From positions 612,210-676,209 of the forward strand of contig KZ111158.1 of the NCBI GenBank assembly GCA_002077045.2: a stretch of 64,000 bases of DNA, written 5' to 3'. Under the pieces are notes generated by a model. That model was not told the origin of the DNA and searched no databases. It saw only the letters and a list, made by a program, of their open reading frames with translations. Below are positions 38,857 to 49,025 of the stretch, piece after piece (position 1 is the first letter of the stretch; every line of letters starts with the position of its first letter). This stretch comes from Rachicladosporium sp. CCFEE 5018 (lineage: Eukaryota > Ascomycota > Dothideomycetes > Cladosporiales > Cladosporiaceae). The position numbers and the translations under genes are program-made.

Positions 38857-39815
38857 TCAGAAGTGCTGTACAGCGAGCCCGGAGTCTACATCATCCAATG
38901 TCAGTGACAGCTTCAAATGGCTCGAGAAGCTAGAGACCTACCGATGTGTAAGAATTGTCCGGTGATTGACGTGTTCTCAGCCAACGATATGTACGCGTTC
39001 GCACAGTCCTCAAGACCAGTCTGAAGCAGATTGCATTAGCAGAGTCCTTACGCTGCAACTTGGGAGATCAACTGACCTCCTTCTTTAGCACCGCTGCGTC
39101 CTTGAGCGCAGCAATCCTCTCGTCGCCATAGCTGAGTCCCCAGTCGGTCAACAGCAGGCCAGGCAGAATGGCATTGATCCTGACTTTAGATCCTTGCGTC
39201 TTCGCCATGCACTTTACGAGATGCAACTGTGCTGCTTTCGTCACAGAATACGCCATAGAGCTCCCTCCAATAGTCTTGCCAGCAACGGAGCTCGTGATGA
39301 TCACTACGCCACCCTCGGGATTGTCATTGAAAGTAGGGAGCGAGCTTGAGACAAGCTGCTTCATGCCCAGCACATTGGTTTTGAAGCACTTGTCCCACTC
39401 GGCTTCACTCAATGCTTCAAGATCGTTGAAGTCTGAGAACCGAGTCCAGCCGTGATTGCCAATGACGATGTCGAGACCACCGAAGAACTTGGTCGCTTCT
39501 TGAACGCAGGCAGTCACATCTGCCATGTTCCCGCAGTCGGCTTTGATCACGGTCGTCTTGACTTTGTGGTTTTCCTTCAGTTCGGCGGCCAGCTTCCGGG
39601 CGGGCTCCTCATTGTTGGCGTAGTTGATCGCGACGTTAGCACCCTCGGCTGCGAACTTCCTTGCGATCTCAGCGCCGAGCCCTCTGTAGTGTAAGGATGA
39701 TTAGCTGAAGTCATAGAGGCCGCAGGTGGAGTTGGCGCCTGATTGCGATCTCGCTCACCACTGACCTCGATCCTCCAGTGACCAGGACATTGCGTCCTTT
39801 GATCGAGTACGGCAT
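38857..39815 (-). CDS. Short-chain dehydrogenase/reductase (SDR), four exons
   Basis: An NAD(P)-dependent oxidoreductase of the classical SDR family. Exons are 39815-39766, 39683-39077, 39020-38942 and 38885-38857, giving 254 residues. The cofactor motif VTGGSRGLGAEIA spans the first junction. NHGW replaces the usual NNAG, and ITSSVAG and YSVTKAAQ carry the Ser, Tyr and Lys of the catalytic set. The end NTSITGQFLHIDSGL is the family C-terminus and is rebuilt only by the last two small exons (79 and 29 nt). Introns one and two both use GTCAGT donors. The substrate is not known. It is tail to tail with a methyltransferase, which does not by itself imply a shared pathway. Confidence 0.88.
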
Positions 39816-40037
39816 GCTTAGGTATGGCAGTTATAGTACTGATGTTCTGTAAAGTACAGATGTGCGACTTCCTGCGACGCTTGTACCCCGCTTGTAGCTG
39901 ACCACCTCGGACTGCAGTGAAGTTCATGCACATTTCGCTACTGTTAGTCTTGCGACTCGTACGACCCTTTGACGAGACATACTAGAATGGAAAAGGCGCA
40001 TTCAGGTCATGTTGCTGCGCAATCCGTATCATGAGTA

Positions 40038-43000
40038 TCAATCAAAATTGAAGTCCATGGTTTCTTGCTCGAAGTCCAAGCCGGCGAAGATGTCTTCCTC
40101 AGCATTCTCAACGTTACCCGAGTTGCCCATGAGGGCATCATTGCCTGTGAGGACTGGCTGATTCGCGTCGAAAACAATGCTATCTGCGATAAACATATTG
40201 GCCGAAGGATCGATCTGCATGCCGCTGGTGTCTGCAGCCATCAAGTTGTTGATGTCCTGAGTCTGCGACTCCGTCAAGTTCAGGGTAGCATCCGCTGCGA
40301 CATCGAAGTTGACATTGGCGAAGTCTGTATCATTATCGAATGTCGCTGCTGGATCGAAGAGCGAGTCGTCAAGGGTCGCGCCCTCGGTCGTCAACCCGAG
40401 ATCCTTCATGACCTGGTCTGTCACAGCTTGCTCGGCCGCAGGGTTGCTCAGGCTGACGAGAGCGCTGGGTGAGATAGCGCTCTGAGCAGCCATAGCTCTC
40501 GAAAGCTGTATGAGTGCAGCGGCTTCTGCAGAAGGCAATTCCTGTAGGGCTTGCACATTAGCTGCGCACAGGCGAAGACGGTCGCGTAAAGTGGAAGTTC
40601 TTCGCAGCGTGTTAACCAGCTGGTTACTGAGCTCGAGGAGTGATATGTATGAAGATGGTGTCGGAGCACACGCGGTGGCGGTGCAGATATCGAGTGCAAT
40701 TGGTCCACGGTGCGAGCTTGTTTGGACTGCGAGCTCGTCGATGATGACTTGCAGAGTTGCGGCATAGCCTGACGACGATGTTGCGGCATGAATGACAGTC
40801 GAGTCGTAGATGGGTGGAGTGCCCTGCCCTCCGCCCGTTGCCCATTCTATGAGCTCCTTCATTGCTTTTCGCAACTGATCGATTGCACCTTTGGAGGACG
40901 CCTCATCTGGAGCACTAGACGCCAAGGCTCTTCGGCGGTGTAGATGAGGTGTGGGTATCGCGATCAGACTTTCAGCCTCCTTGCGCTTGTCCGGCCGTTG
41001 CAAGACGAGTGTCTTTAGTGACTTGACTAACGGCGTTGCGACAATCGCAAGGATTGCCTTGTGCATGACCTGCATGTCTTGTGAGCTGCTCGATGGACGT
41101 AAGAGTTTGTCCAGGATCTGCAGGAGGATATCACCGTCGGCGTGATCTTCCCAGGATCGCTTGACAATCCACAACAGCCCACCAACAAGTGAAGGCAGGA
41201 GGAAGGGCTCAAGGAGGAACTCAAGTCCGCCTCTAGCAGTTTCGACAGACATCTGGCCAGACTTGCACGCTAGAACGCTCTGCTCAAATAGAGTGGGGAC
41301 CAGGACATAAAACGCTTGGGGCGGGCAATGCGACATGACCTCGTCACCGATGCCAGTGGTCTCGCCATGCTCATCCGTGGCATACAGCCCTTCGATCCAC
41401 TTCGACAGCTGCGCAATCTGCTGTTCAGACAGCTCTGCGGTCGTGTAGCTCTGCCATTGGCCGAATAGCACTTTTGCTACGAAGCCGTCCATCGTGAACG
41501 CTCCAGCTTCGTGAGCCGTGAGATCGAATCGGTGGTGAATGACCAGCACCAGTAAAAGTATGCACGCGAACTCTTCGTAGGGTGGCTGGAACTCGCTCTG
41601 GTCTTCGTCGTGCACCCAGTCATCAAGAGTTCGATACAGTGGAGTAAGCAGGTCGGCAGGCTGCGTGTACTGCAGCAGGACATCGACTAGCTCAATCTTG
41701 CGCAGTAGCACATTGCAGACAGATTTCAGCGTCATGGTGTCTTTCGCTGTGACAAGATTGTTCACAATGCCAATCAGACACCCTGCGATAGCCCCAGCGT
41801 TTCCTTGCATACTGTCTAGCTCCATGATTATAGCCTCAAGCCGAGCAGTGTTGTGAGCACACTGTGTCATGAGTCCTTCTCTGGAATATCGCGTAGCCTT
41901 TGCTGTGGTAGCTGAAGGCTCCGGAGACATCGCGCTCGCCACAGTATCAGAGACAAGCGTGTGCATTACACAAGCCCGCAAGAAGTCCGCGCGGGTCTTT
42001 TTGAGCACATCGCGAGCTTCTGTCGCACCCGCCGTAAGAGGCGATAGTGGCTCCATGTTGACAGCGGAGAGCGTACCTTGTATGGCAGCCTCCGAAGCGT
42101 TAGGCTCTGCGAAGCTGAATAATCCCTGTAGTAATAGCGGTAACTTGTTGCAGACGAATGACCTGATGATACGACTTGAATCGCCTCTCAGTATGGCGTT
42201 CGTGAGCACGTCGAATGACGCGACTATTAGTCCAGCAGCCGCCTCCTGTACGTTCTCACTGTACCGGACCAAAGCGTGATTTCGCATGCTCGCATCGTCA
42301 GTCAAAGGTCTTGCGCAAAGGCAGGCATTGAGCCAAATGAACAGTCCAGCTCTCGTATTCGACATGGGCAGCGCCGGTATCGTCATCAGTAACTCCTCGT
42401 CTGTGAAGATTGGCATACCTTTGTCGTCGAGTACACGGAACGGCCGATTCTTAGTCAGGTTCTGCAGATGTCCAGTATATTGCGACTGCAGCCATTGTAG
42501 AACATTGGCATCGTAGCTCTGCATCTCAACCGCAATGGCCTGTTTCCGTGACGTCCACCAGCGCTGCTTCTCAATCTCTCGAAACGTTGGCTGACCAAAT
42601 ATCGAGATCACCAGCAGGCACAGGGACTCGAAGATCCCAGTGTGAGCACCCGCACCGGCTGCCATGAGCCCAGCACTCAGCTGCTTTCCAACTTCACGCT
42701 CGTTAACCTTCCGAGCTTCGTGAAGCCATCGAGTCAAGGTGAAGGTTGTAGCTTTGGACCGCCATTGTGAAGCCGGCAGCTTGCTGTTAATGACCAGCAC
42801 TCGGAGCAGCGAGAAGACTTGTTCCTCCAGAGATGGAAAGACAGAAGCCAGCGATTCCTCGTGTTCGCTGGGAGAGTGCTTGACGAACGCCGAGTGCTGT
42901 AACAGGGACAGCAGTACATCACTAATGTCAGTGCTGCGAGCCAAGACCAGAGCCTCGATGTACTTCGGAATCAAGGGATTGACGAATGAATATGACTCGA

Positions 43001-43166
43001 CATCGTGGAGCGAGATGACAGCGTCGGCGACGTCTCGTTGAGTAGCCGGGTATCTCGCAGCCAACTCGCGAAGGGGTAGATGCTCTGGACGGATGTGCCG
43101 CTTCAGAGCGTTCGAAAGCGCGACCGACCATCCCTTGGAGGGCGAATCTGTCAAGGCGTGAGGCAT
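40038..43166 (-). CDS. MED5: Mediator complex tail subunit 5 (NUT1)
   Basis: MED5 is a tail-module subunit of Mediator, which links activators to RNA polymerase II. It is a single exon of 1042 residues. The first ATG in frame is at 43166 (MPHALTDSPSKGWSVAL); the open frame extends nine codons further without ATG. Recognisable parts are WSVALSNALKRHIRPEHLPL, SHLxx-type helical repeats through the centre, FTDEELLMTIPALPMSNTRA and the acidic C-terminus FDFEQETMDFNFD. The protein is a helical scaffold without catalytic residues. Its length fits filamentous ascomycete MED5 proteins. Confidence 0.88.
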   Translation of the reverse strand: MPHALTDSPSKGWSVALSNALKRHIRPEHLPLRELAARYPATQRDVADAVISLHDVESYSFVNPLIPKYIEALVLARSTDISDVLLSLLQHSAFVKHSPSEHEESLASVFPSLEEQVFSLLRVLVINSKLPASQWRSKATTFTLTRWLHEARKVNEREVGKQLSAGLMAAGAGAHTGIFESLCLLVISIFGQPTFREIEKQRWWTSRKQAIAVEMQSYDANVLQWLQSQYTGHLQNLTKNRPFRVLDDKGMPIFTDEELLMTIPALPMSNTRAGLFIWLNACLCARPLTDDASMRNHALVRYSENVQEAAAGLIVASFDVLTNAILRGDSSRIIRSFVCNKLPLLLQGLFSFAEPNASEAAIQGTLSAVNMEPLSPLTAGATEARDVLKKTRADFLRACVMHTLVSDTVASAMSPEPSATTAKATRYSREGLMTQCAHNTARLEAIIMELDSMQGNAGAIAGCLIGIVNNLVTAKDTMTLKSVCNVLLRKIELVDVLLQYTQPADLLTPLYRTLDDWVHDEDQSEFQPPYEEFACILLLVLVIHHRFDLTAHEAGAFTMDGFVAKVLFGQWQSYTTAELSEQQIAQLSKWIEGLYATDEHGETTGIGDEVMSHCPPQAFYVLVPTLFEQSVLACKSGQMSVETARGGLEFLLEPFLLPSLVGGLLWIVKRSWEDHADGDILLQILDKLLRPSSSSQDMQVMHKAILAIVATPLVKSLKTLVLQRPDKRKEAESLIAIPTPHLHRRRALASSAPDEASSKGAIDQLRKAMKELIEWATGGGQGTPPIYDSTVIHAATSSSGYAATLQVIIDELAVQTSSHRGPIALDICTATACAPTPSSYISLLELSNQLVNTLRRTSTLRDRLRLCAANVQALQELPSAEAAALIQLSRAMAAQSAISPSALVSLSNPAAEQAVTDQVMKDLGLTTEGATLDDSLFDPAATFDNDTDFANVNFDVAADATLNLTESQTQDINNLMAADTSGMQIDPSANMFIADSIVFDANQPVLTGNDALMGNSGNVENAEEDIFAGLDFEQETMDFNFD

Positions 43167-43193
43167 TGTTGCGAGATCAGAGATGTCGGTCAC

Positions 43194-43692
43194 GGCGGTG
43201 GAGGAGGAGTCATTATGGTCTCATGGCACGAGTTGGACGCCTTTTACCAGCCTCAGTCCCCGGAAAGGTTACGGCAACACGTGCAGCGTACCGCTCAGCT
43301 GTATCGTCGGGACGTCACTGACGAAGAGGCAAATTAGGCCGTGGGAGCGAAGTGATGGTGCTGATATTGCCAAGAAGCTCCGGACTGCCTCACGAGACGC
43401 AATAGTGGGCTAAACGCATGGAATCAATTACGTTCTACTACGCCAGCTCATTGCTTGGACACGATCTGTCGGAACGCTTCTAGGAATACTTGTGGTGTTC
43501 ATGCTATACAACTGAGTACAATTGCCTACCTGGTAGACACATCGACACATAGATCGATACGCCATGTCCACCCATATCAAGCCATACCCCGTTCCCCTCC
43601 ATTCCAGTCCCAATGCAATCATAACGCTAGTAATGCAGCACAGTATCCCCAGACCTCACTTCCTTCCCTCCACTATCATCACTGAGAACCCC
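43194..43692. other. Intergenic between MED5 and the sensor-like gene
   Basis: About 500 bp, probably the MED5 promoter and the 3' UTR of the next minus-strand gene. No conserved ORF was seen. Confidence 0.4.
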
Positions 43693-44739
43693 TCAGAAGT
43701 TGCTTGCAGTGTTCACCGGCCCATGCGGATTTCCATAACTCGGGAACGCATTCTGCGCCATGGGTTGCCCACCAGCCGACCGCTCGCTCTTCTGCCGGTG
43801 TATGCTATCCCCTGGACTCTCCATGTAGTCATCCGGCACAGCCTCACGCTTTTTCCGGCCCCATAATCGCCAAGCCACAATCGCCAGACCACCAAGCAAT
43901 ATTGCGCCACCAATACCTCCTACCACACCGCCAATGACGGACTTTGTCCCTGGCGATAGCGAACTGCCCGACCCACCGCCACCACTGGCGAGCGAAGGAT
44001 CAATAGTCGCTGTCGCATAGCCAGTGGTAGACGACACAACACGGCTAGTGGTGTAGACGGAACTACTGACTACGCCATTGGAAGTCCAGAATGTGGTCGT
44101 TACATATTCCTGGGTCTGCTCAGCCACGAGCGCAGAGGTGATGGTAGTTGCTGAGGAGAGCTTGTTCCGGTCTATCGTGCTGCTGCCTACTATGACGAGA
44201 TTGCTGGACGACCCGGACTCGGTGCGGACAATTGCTGAGGTTGTGGGGGTTGATCTGGGTGCTGCAGTGCTGGTGACAAGGCTGGATGTGATTGTGGAGC
44301 CTTGGGCGTTTGTTGTGGTGACGGGTATTGTGGTTTGCACAGTTGTTGATGGATCATCCGAGGTGAACGTGGGTTGCGAAGTGGTTGCTTCTGACGTGGC
44401 GGGAGGCGTCGTGGTCGGATCTGTGTTTCCCTGCGATGTCTCCGAGCTGGTTGTGGGTGTGGTGGTAGAGGGTGTGCTTGTCGGCGTGGTTGTCGGGGGC
44501 GTTGTCGTCGGTGGAGTAGTAGTGGGTGGCGTGCTCGTGGTCGTTGGCGGTGTTGACGTCGTAGCTGGCGGCTGCGACGATGTCGTTGGCGGATCTGATG
44601 TGGTCGCCGGCGTGCTCGACGATGTGGTCACGCCTGTCCCGACGACCTGTCGCTTAGGCATAATGCCGGCGGGTACGTCCTGCGCGCTGATCTGAGCGAA
44701 GCCAAGGAAAAGAGACAGCATCTCAGACGGCGGGCGCAT
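43693..44739 (-). CDS. Mucin-like single-pass membrane protein, possible cell-wall stress sensor
   Basis: 348 residues from the ATG at 44739; a second ATG at 44721 (MLSLFLGFAQISAQD) gives a compact signal peptide. Residues 30-170 are almost entirely Thr, Ser and Pro, including a (P)PTTT tandem repeat, and should be heavily O-mannosylated. A YVTTTFWTSNGVVSSSVYTT segment follows, then a Gly-rich transmembrane helix (SVIGGVVGGIGGAILLGGLA) and a basic stop-transfer WRLWGRKKREAV. The cytoplasmic tail is about 60 residues. This architecture matches Mid2/Wsc-like sensors and the SKG6-type transmembrane module, but no WSC cysteine domain is present. The sensor role is inference. Confidence 0.72.
   Translation of the reverse strand: MRPPSEMLSLFLGFAQISAQDVPAGIMPKRQVVGTGVTTSSSTPATTSDPPTTSSQPPATTSTPPTTTSTPPTTTPPTTTPPTTTPTSTPSTTTPTTSSETSQGNTDPTTTPPATSEATTSQPTFTSDDPSTTVQTTIPVTTTNAQGSTITSSLVTSTAAPRSTPTTSAIVRTESGSSSNLVIVGSSTIDRNKLSSATTITSALVAEQTQEYVTTTFWTSNGVVSSSVYTTSRVVSSTTGYATATIDPSLASGGGGSGSSLSPGTKSVIGGVVGGIGGAILLGGLAIVAWRLWGRKKREAVPDDYMESPGDSIHRQKSERSAGGQPMAQNAFPSYGNPHGPVNTASNF
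44455..44550. repeat. Minisatellite encoding Pro-Thr repeats in the sensor-like gene
   Basis: On the plus strand the run is built of GGCGTNGTNGTCGG-like 15-bp units, reading (P)PTTT on the minus strand. It is coding and its length is a multiple of three per unit, so copy-number change would alter the extracellular stalk without shifting the frame. Confidence 0.6.
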
Positions 44740-45710
44740 CAATGGCGGAGTGCCCTCTCAAGTGATGGACAGCCGGATGTGGTCGAGGTAGCTGATGATG
44801 AGGATGCGCGGTGCCGGTGTATCAGGTTGATGATTGGCAGTAGCGGAAATGAAAATCTCCTGAGCTCGTGTCTTTCGGTGGCGAAGAAGTCAAGGAGCAA
44901 GCGAATGATCTCAAGCGAGTGTATGAACAGATCAGTAATGAGATGGTACAGTTGTATGCACGAGACAGAAGCACAAGCGACTGCAGTGAAAGGCGACGCG
45001 CGGAAGAGAATTGGGAGGATGACATGTAACGTTCCCCTTCAAACGCCCGCCGAAGCGAGGCACGCAGAGTGATACGAGCTGCTAGGCTGGATACAGTCGG
45101 GCGTTGGGGAGAAGCGGGATCAACCTTGGTTGCGCCGCGTGTCCATCTCCCGATGTTGTGGGATGTGGCATGACACGCGACGATGACTATTATGCGGCGA
45201 AAACCTCATCGTGACCACAACAAACATGATCGCTGGCATGCTATGGATGCGAAGACAAGACCACAGGTGACAGTGCGGCATGCCCGAGAAAGGTGCTAAA
45301 TGCGTGATCGCTCGCCAAATCTGTGAACTTGCTGCGCCTCATCAGCCCTACCGGCGCCCGGATGCAAAGTACCGAAGCTATCAGTCAGTCACGTGCGCGA
45401 AGTTGTGCCTTCATCAACATGCATTCGATTTTGTCTACGATATCTGTGTCTCACTCAGCTATTCTCTACGCTCTGCGCTCTCGGCGCTGCTAGTATCTCA
45501 CTCCAAAGCATGCTCAATTCGTGGCGCTGGCCGTAAACATGCTTTGCGTGACGCCCGTGGCTCTTGACGCGTGGACTGGCTTGCCACACCGAGGGCTCAC
45601 TCAAGTTCCTCGATGCCCATACGCACTCACAATCCGAGCGCCTGCGCAAGCTCAATAGCACCTCTGGAAACTCCTCCAACGCCCTTGCTAAGCGGCACCT
45701 CTTCATCAAG
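44740..45710. other. Intergenic between the sensor-like gene and CRM1
   Basis: About 970 bp. It holds the promoter of the sensor-like gene and the CRM1 3' UTR. Short ORFs here (44779-45072, 45280-45567) have no recognisable features. No repeat was seen. Confidence 0.4.
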
Positions 45711-48700
45711 TCAAAGCTCGTCATCCTCAAGTTCACTCGGCTTCAACAGCCCACCCACCTTCATCGCCCTCTCGCGCTCCTGTAACTTCGCGTCTTGTGC
45801 CGCCTTCTCGCGGTCTTCTGTGAACAGCTCCGCGCTGTCGCCGGCGAACTCCTTGAGTGATAGTAGGAAGTCGCGGAGGATGAGCTTGAAGCGCGGTAGG
45901 TCTTCCGTTGTCTCGAAGAGGTTGGCGATGAAGGACGAGATCTGTGCTGCTTGGAGATTGGGGAAGGCGTTCGAGAGCAGGTTTGCGACGAAGTTTTGGA
46001 GGAAGTCCTTGTTCGTCGTGCCTTGCTGGGCCTGGTCTGAGGTGTAGATTGCGCCCTGAATCTTGTTCGCGCCCACAAGACAGAACATGCGCGAGAGCAG
46101 CATAGATTGGTACTTGAAACCTGCCTTGTGGTCTGAATCTGTGAGCACGAAGAAGACGTCTTGCAAGATCGTTGTGTAGAATGATTGGAAGAAGGCATTG
46201 CACGTTGCGGGATCGGTGTGCTCGGCCATGTTGCTGATAAGCTCGATGCACATCTGCAGACCCTCCCCTTCGACGAGTCTGTTGTCGTGCTTTGATGCCC
46301 ACATGCAGCTGTCGATAACGAGCTTGAAGTGGGCTTGATCGAGTGTGAGGAGTGCCGGGAAGCAGCGCTGGTTGATCTGGCGGAGGAGGCGGAAGAATTC
46401 GACACGGTGCTCGGGGTATTCGGAGAAGTCCTTGTTGATCATGTCGAGCGTGCACTCGAAGACCGCATCCAGGATGGCGGGTACTTGCTCGGTCATCATG
46501 CCCTGAAATGTCAAGTCAGCTGCTGTCACAGGTGAAGGCGCAAGACGGCGCACCATCATGTACTTGGAGACATGCGCAGTCCAACGTACCTGAAGCTTGT
46601 TAATCAACATAGTGATGACCGCCAACACCTCTGCTTCTCGTGCATCGGGCACGTTGCGCTTGTAGTCGAGTAAAACAGCCTCCAGCAGAGGCGGTACGAC
46701 AGTCTGGTGGATCATGTCCATGTCGTCTGCCTTCTCCACGTACGTCGTGATGAGCTTGAGGATCTCCTTCTTCACTGTCCTCAGACCTCGCACTCTAGGC
46801 ATCTTCGTCGCCACATTGCCTTCCCGCTGAACAGCTTCATCAATGAGTGACGAGGAAGCGCGGTACATCGTCAGCATGTCCACGTAGATCCTGCCAATCT
46901 GTGGATAGAAGTAGCTGCCGATCGAGCTGCATGCTGCCACATTCGTCTTCATGATGTTGCCGATGATCTTGATCGTCTCACCGTCCTGCAGGATGTTTGG
47001 ATCCTCGCGAGCACGCTGTATGATCTGGTCCCATGCTTGGTTCGGCAGCGCCATCAGCTCGCCGATGAGACGCTCCTGCGAGTTTTTGTGTCCCTGGGCG
47101 CTGATCATGTACCCGCAGGCCTCGTAAAACGTGTGGACCTGCTGCGGCGATAGATCGCAGGTGATCTTGCGCATCGTCCGCACAATCTCATCAATGAACG
47201 CCTCGTTCTCGCCAGGCTGTGTGATGACAAAGTGCCGCTTGCACTTGTTGGCGATCTTGATGAACGTATCGCAAGCCATGTCCTGTACACCCTCGTGGGT
47301 CTCGTGCATGAACTCGAAAAGCTTGTTGACGACCGTCTTAAGGAACTTCCAATGCGCCTTGAGGAAGCGCGGGTACTGTCCAACGATGTACATAATGTTT
47401 GAGGCCACCACTGCCTTGTTGTCCTTGCCGCGCTTCATCTCGGTCAAGCCAAGCAGGTCCTTGATGACTGTGACGAGGAAGCGCTTCTCGGTCTCCTCGT
47501 TCATGGCTCCAGATATCGACCCGATCGCCCAGCAGAGTGTGTTGCAGTTGCCCCAGCTCCACTCCGTGCCATCGACCTGCCTCGCGAGCTTCTCGGACAT
47601 GATCTGTTCTGTATCCACCACGTCCAGATGCGTCAAGAATACTAGGCACTCCCTCGTGGTCTTGTACAGCTGTATCGTATCTGACTCTTTCACGAACTCG
47701 CGCACGATCTCACCCTCGTCGTTCTCCACAATCAAGACCTCCTCCGGCCGCACCATCTTTTCGATCATGACCTGCCGGAGATTTGACAGCACATCGGTGT
47801 ACTTGTGCTTTCGCAACGGGTAGTTCTGGAGGTTGCCTGGACTTGATGCGCTCTCGTTCGATAGTCCACTCACACCCAAGCTCACCAGTGGGTTCACATC
47901 AGTAATTGGGAGCTGCTGCATTTCGTCGTACAGCTGACAGACTAAGTTCGTCCAGTACTCGAGGCAGATCTTGAAGATCTCGCGGTCGTCGATCTGACTG
48001 ATCCGAATGAGGTAGAAGTGGCCATGGAGGAGGTAGTCGCGATTGGGGAGTGCCTCGATGATGGTGAGATGGTTGGTGAAGAAGTTTGTGAGGAAGAGCG
48101 CAAGGTTCTGCACGAATTCCTGATCTCTGCTGTTCGAAGAGGCGTATGTGCTGCGCAGGTCGAGTGAGAGGGGAATGATCTTGGAGATGGTAGTCAGTGT
48201 CTCGGTGAACATCTGAACTAGCTTCTCATCCCATGCATGCTCCGTCTGTAGGCTGCCGATCTCCGTCAGACACTTGAGTGTGATGTTCCGGAATTCAGGT
48301 GCTTCAAGGAAGCGGCTTCGCAGGGTCTCGATGAGTGACGCACCACTGGGAGGTGTCTCGAAGATGTAGCCAAGTGGGATCCAGTTGAGGAAGCGCAGCA
48401 GTGTTTCGAGTGTCGCCTTGATCAAGCTCTGCTGGTCGGCTGTGCGTAGGATCTCCGAGCACAAGTTGTATATGCTGGTGAACTCATCGCACATGCTCTG
48501 CTTGAGCTGTCGCGTCTTCGTCGAGGTCATCTGCTCGGCAGAGAAGTCGAACACCTCTTCGGACAGTAAGCGCAGGATTGCCATGTTGTTCTCGCAGATT
48601 GGCAGACTGCTTCGACAACTCGAGACGATCTCGTTGATGAATGTAGGCCAGTTGTGCGGCCACTCCTGCTTCAGTATGCTGACCAGGACCAAGTTGAGCT

Positions 48701-49025
48701 TGTTCAGCAGTGTGCGCTCCTTCTTCAGACTCTCGTCCGTACCGCTGAGTTGGATGATGAAGTTCACGACGAAGTTTCGGATGCCCTGGCACTGCTCACG
48801 AGGCAGCACCTTCCACCGTGTCATGATGACATTATCCAGGACTTGCAAGCCAAGAAACTTGGTTTGTGGGTATTGCGCATCTTGTAGGATCTTGTCGACC
48901 AGCAGCCAGGCGTCGGGATTCTCCTTGAACTGGTTGAGAGTCGCCTGTGCCGTCTTCTGCTGCTCACCGCGGCCCTCGTAGAAGGAGCGCACGGTGGCAT
49001 CGAGCTCCTCGATGCTCATCGACAT
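45711..49025 (-). CDS. CRM1: Exportin-1 / CRM1 nuclear export receptor
   Basis: CRM1 carries proteins with leucine-rich export signals through the nuclear pore with Ran-GTP. Exons 49025-46590 and 46502-45711 give 1075 residues, the usual length. The start is MSMSIEELDATVRSFYEG; the open frame extends 16 codons upstream without ATG. Conserved stretches include LNQFKENPDAWLLVDKIL, the CRIME region YPQTKFLGLQVLDNVI, GTEWSWGNCNTLCWAIGSIS, DMACDTFIKIANKCKRHFV, and the ending VGGLLKPSELEDDEL. The cysteine in DMAC (codon 47271-47273) is at the position that makes CRM1 sensitive to leptomycin B. The 87-nt intron (GTACGT, GCTGAC, TTTCAG) is frame-neutral and would add 29 residues if retained. Confidence 0.97.
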   Translation of the reverse strand: MSMSIEELDATVRSFYEGRGEQQKTAQATLNQFKENPDAWLLVDKILQDAQYPQTKFLGLQVLDNVIMTRWKVLPREQCQGIRNFVVNFIIQLSGTDESLKKERTLLNKLNLVLVSILKQEWPHNWPTFINEIVSSCRSSLPICENNMAILRLLSEEVFDFSAEQMTSTKTRQLKQSMCDEFTSIYNLCSEILRTADQQSLIKATLETLLRFLNWIPLGYIFETPPSGASLIETLRSRFLEAPEFRNITLKCLTEIGSLQTEHAWDEKLVQMFTETLTTISKIIPLSLDLRSTYASSNSRDQEFVQNLALFLTNFFTNHLTIIEALPNRDYLLHGHFYLIRISQIDDREIFKICLEYWTNLVCQLYDEMQQLPITDVNPLVSLGVSGLSNESASSPGNLQNYPLRKHKYTDVLSNLRQVMIEKMVRPEEVLIVENDEGEIVREFVKESDTIQLYKTTRECLVFLTHLDVVDTEQIMSEKLARQVDGTEWSWGNCNTLCWAIGSISGAMNEETEKRFLVTVIKDLLGLTEMKRGKDNKAVVASNIMYIVGQYPRFLKAHWKFLKTVVNKLFEFMHETHEGVQDMACDTFIKIANKCKRHFVITQPGENEAFIDEIVRTMRKITCDLSPQQVHTFYEACGYMISAQGHKNSQERLIGELMALPNQAWDQIIQRAREDPNILQDGETIKIIGNIMKTNVAACSSIGSYFYPQIGRIYVDMLTMYRASSSLIDEAVQREGNVATKMPRVRGLRTVKKEILKLITTYVEKADDMDMIHQTVVPPLLEAVLLDYKRNVPDAREAEVLAVITMLINKLQVRWTAHVSKYMMVRRLAPSPVTAADLTFQGMMTEQVPAILDAVFECTLDMINKDFSEYPEHRVEFFRLLRQINQRCFPALLTLDQAHFKLVIDSCMWASKHDNRLVEGEGLQMCIELISNMAEHTDPATCNAFFQSFYTTILQDVFFVLTDSDHKAGFKYQSMLLSRMFCLVGANKIQGAIYTSDQAQQGTTNKDFLQNFVANLLSNAFPNLQAAQISSFIANLFETTEDLPRFKLILRDFLLSLKEFAGDSAELFTEDREKAAQDAKLQERERAMKVGGLLKPSELEDDEL

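Noticed and set aside
42000..43193. MED5 start at 43193 and CRM1 start at 49073
   Set aside because: Neither open frame begins with ATG there; the first ATGs (43166 and 49025) give the usual family N-termini.
44078..44695. 205-codon plus-strand ORF of almost pure Val/Gly
   Set aside because: It is the antisense of the Thr/Pro-rich sensor gene; the repeat has no stops on either strand.
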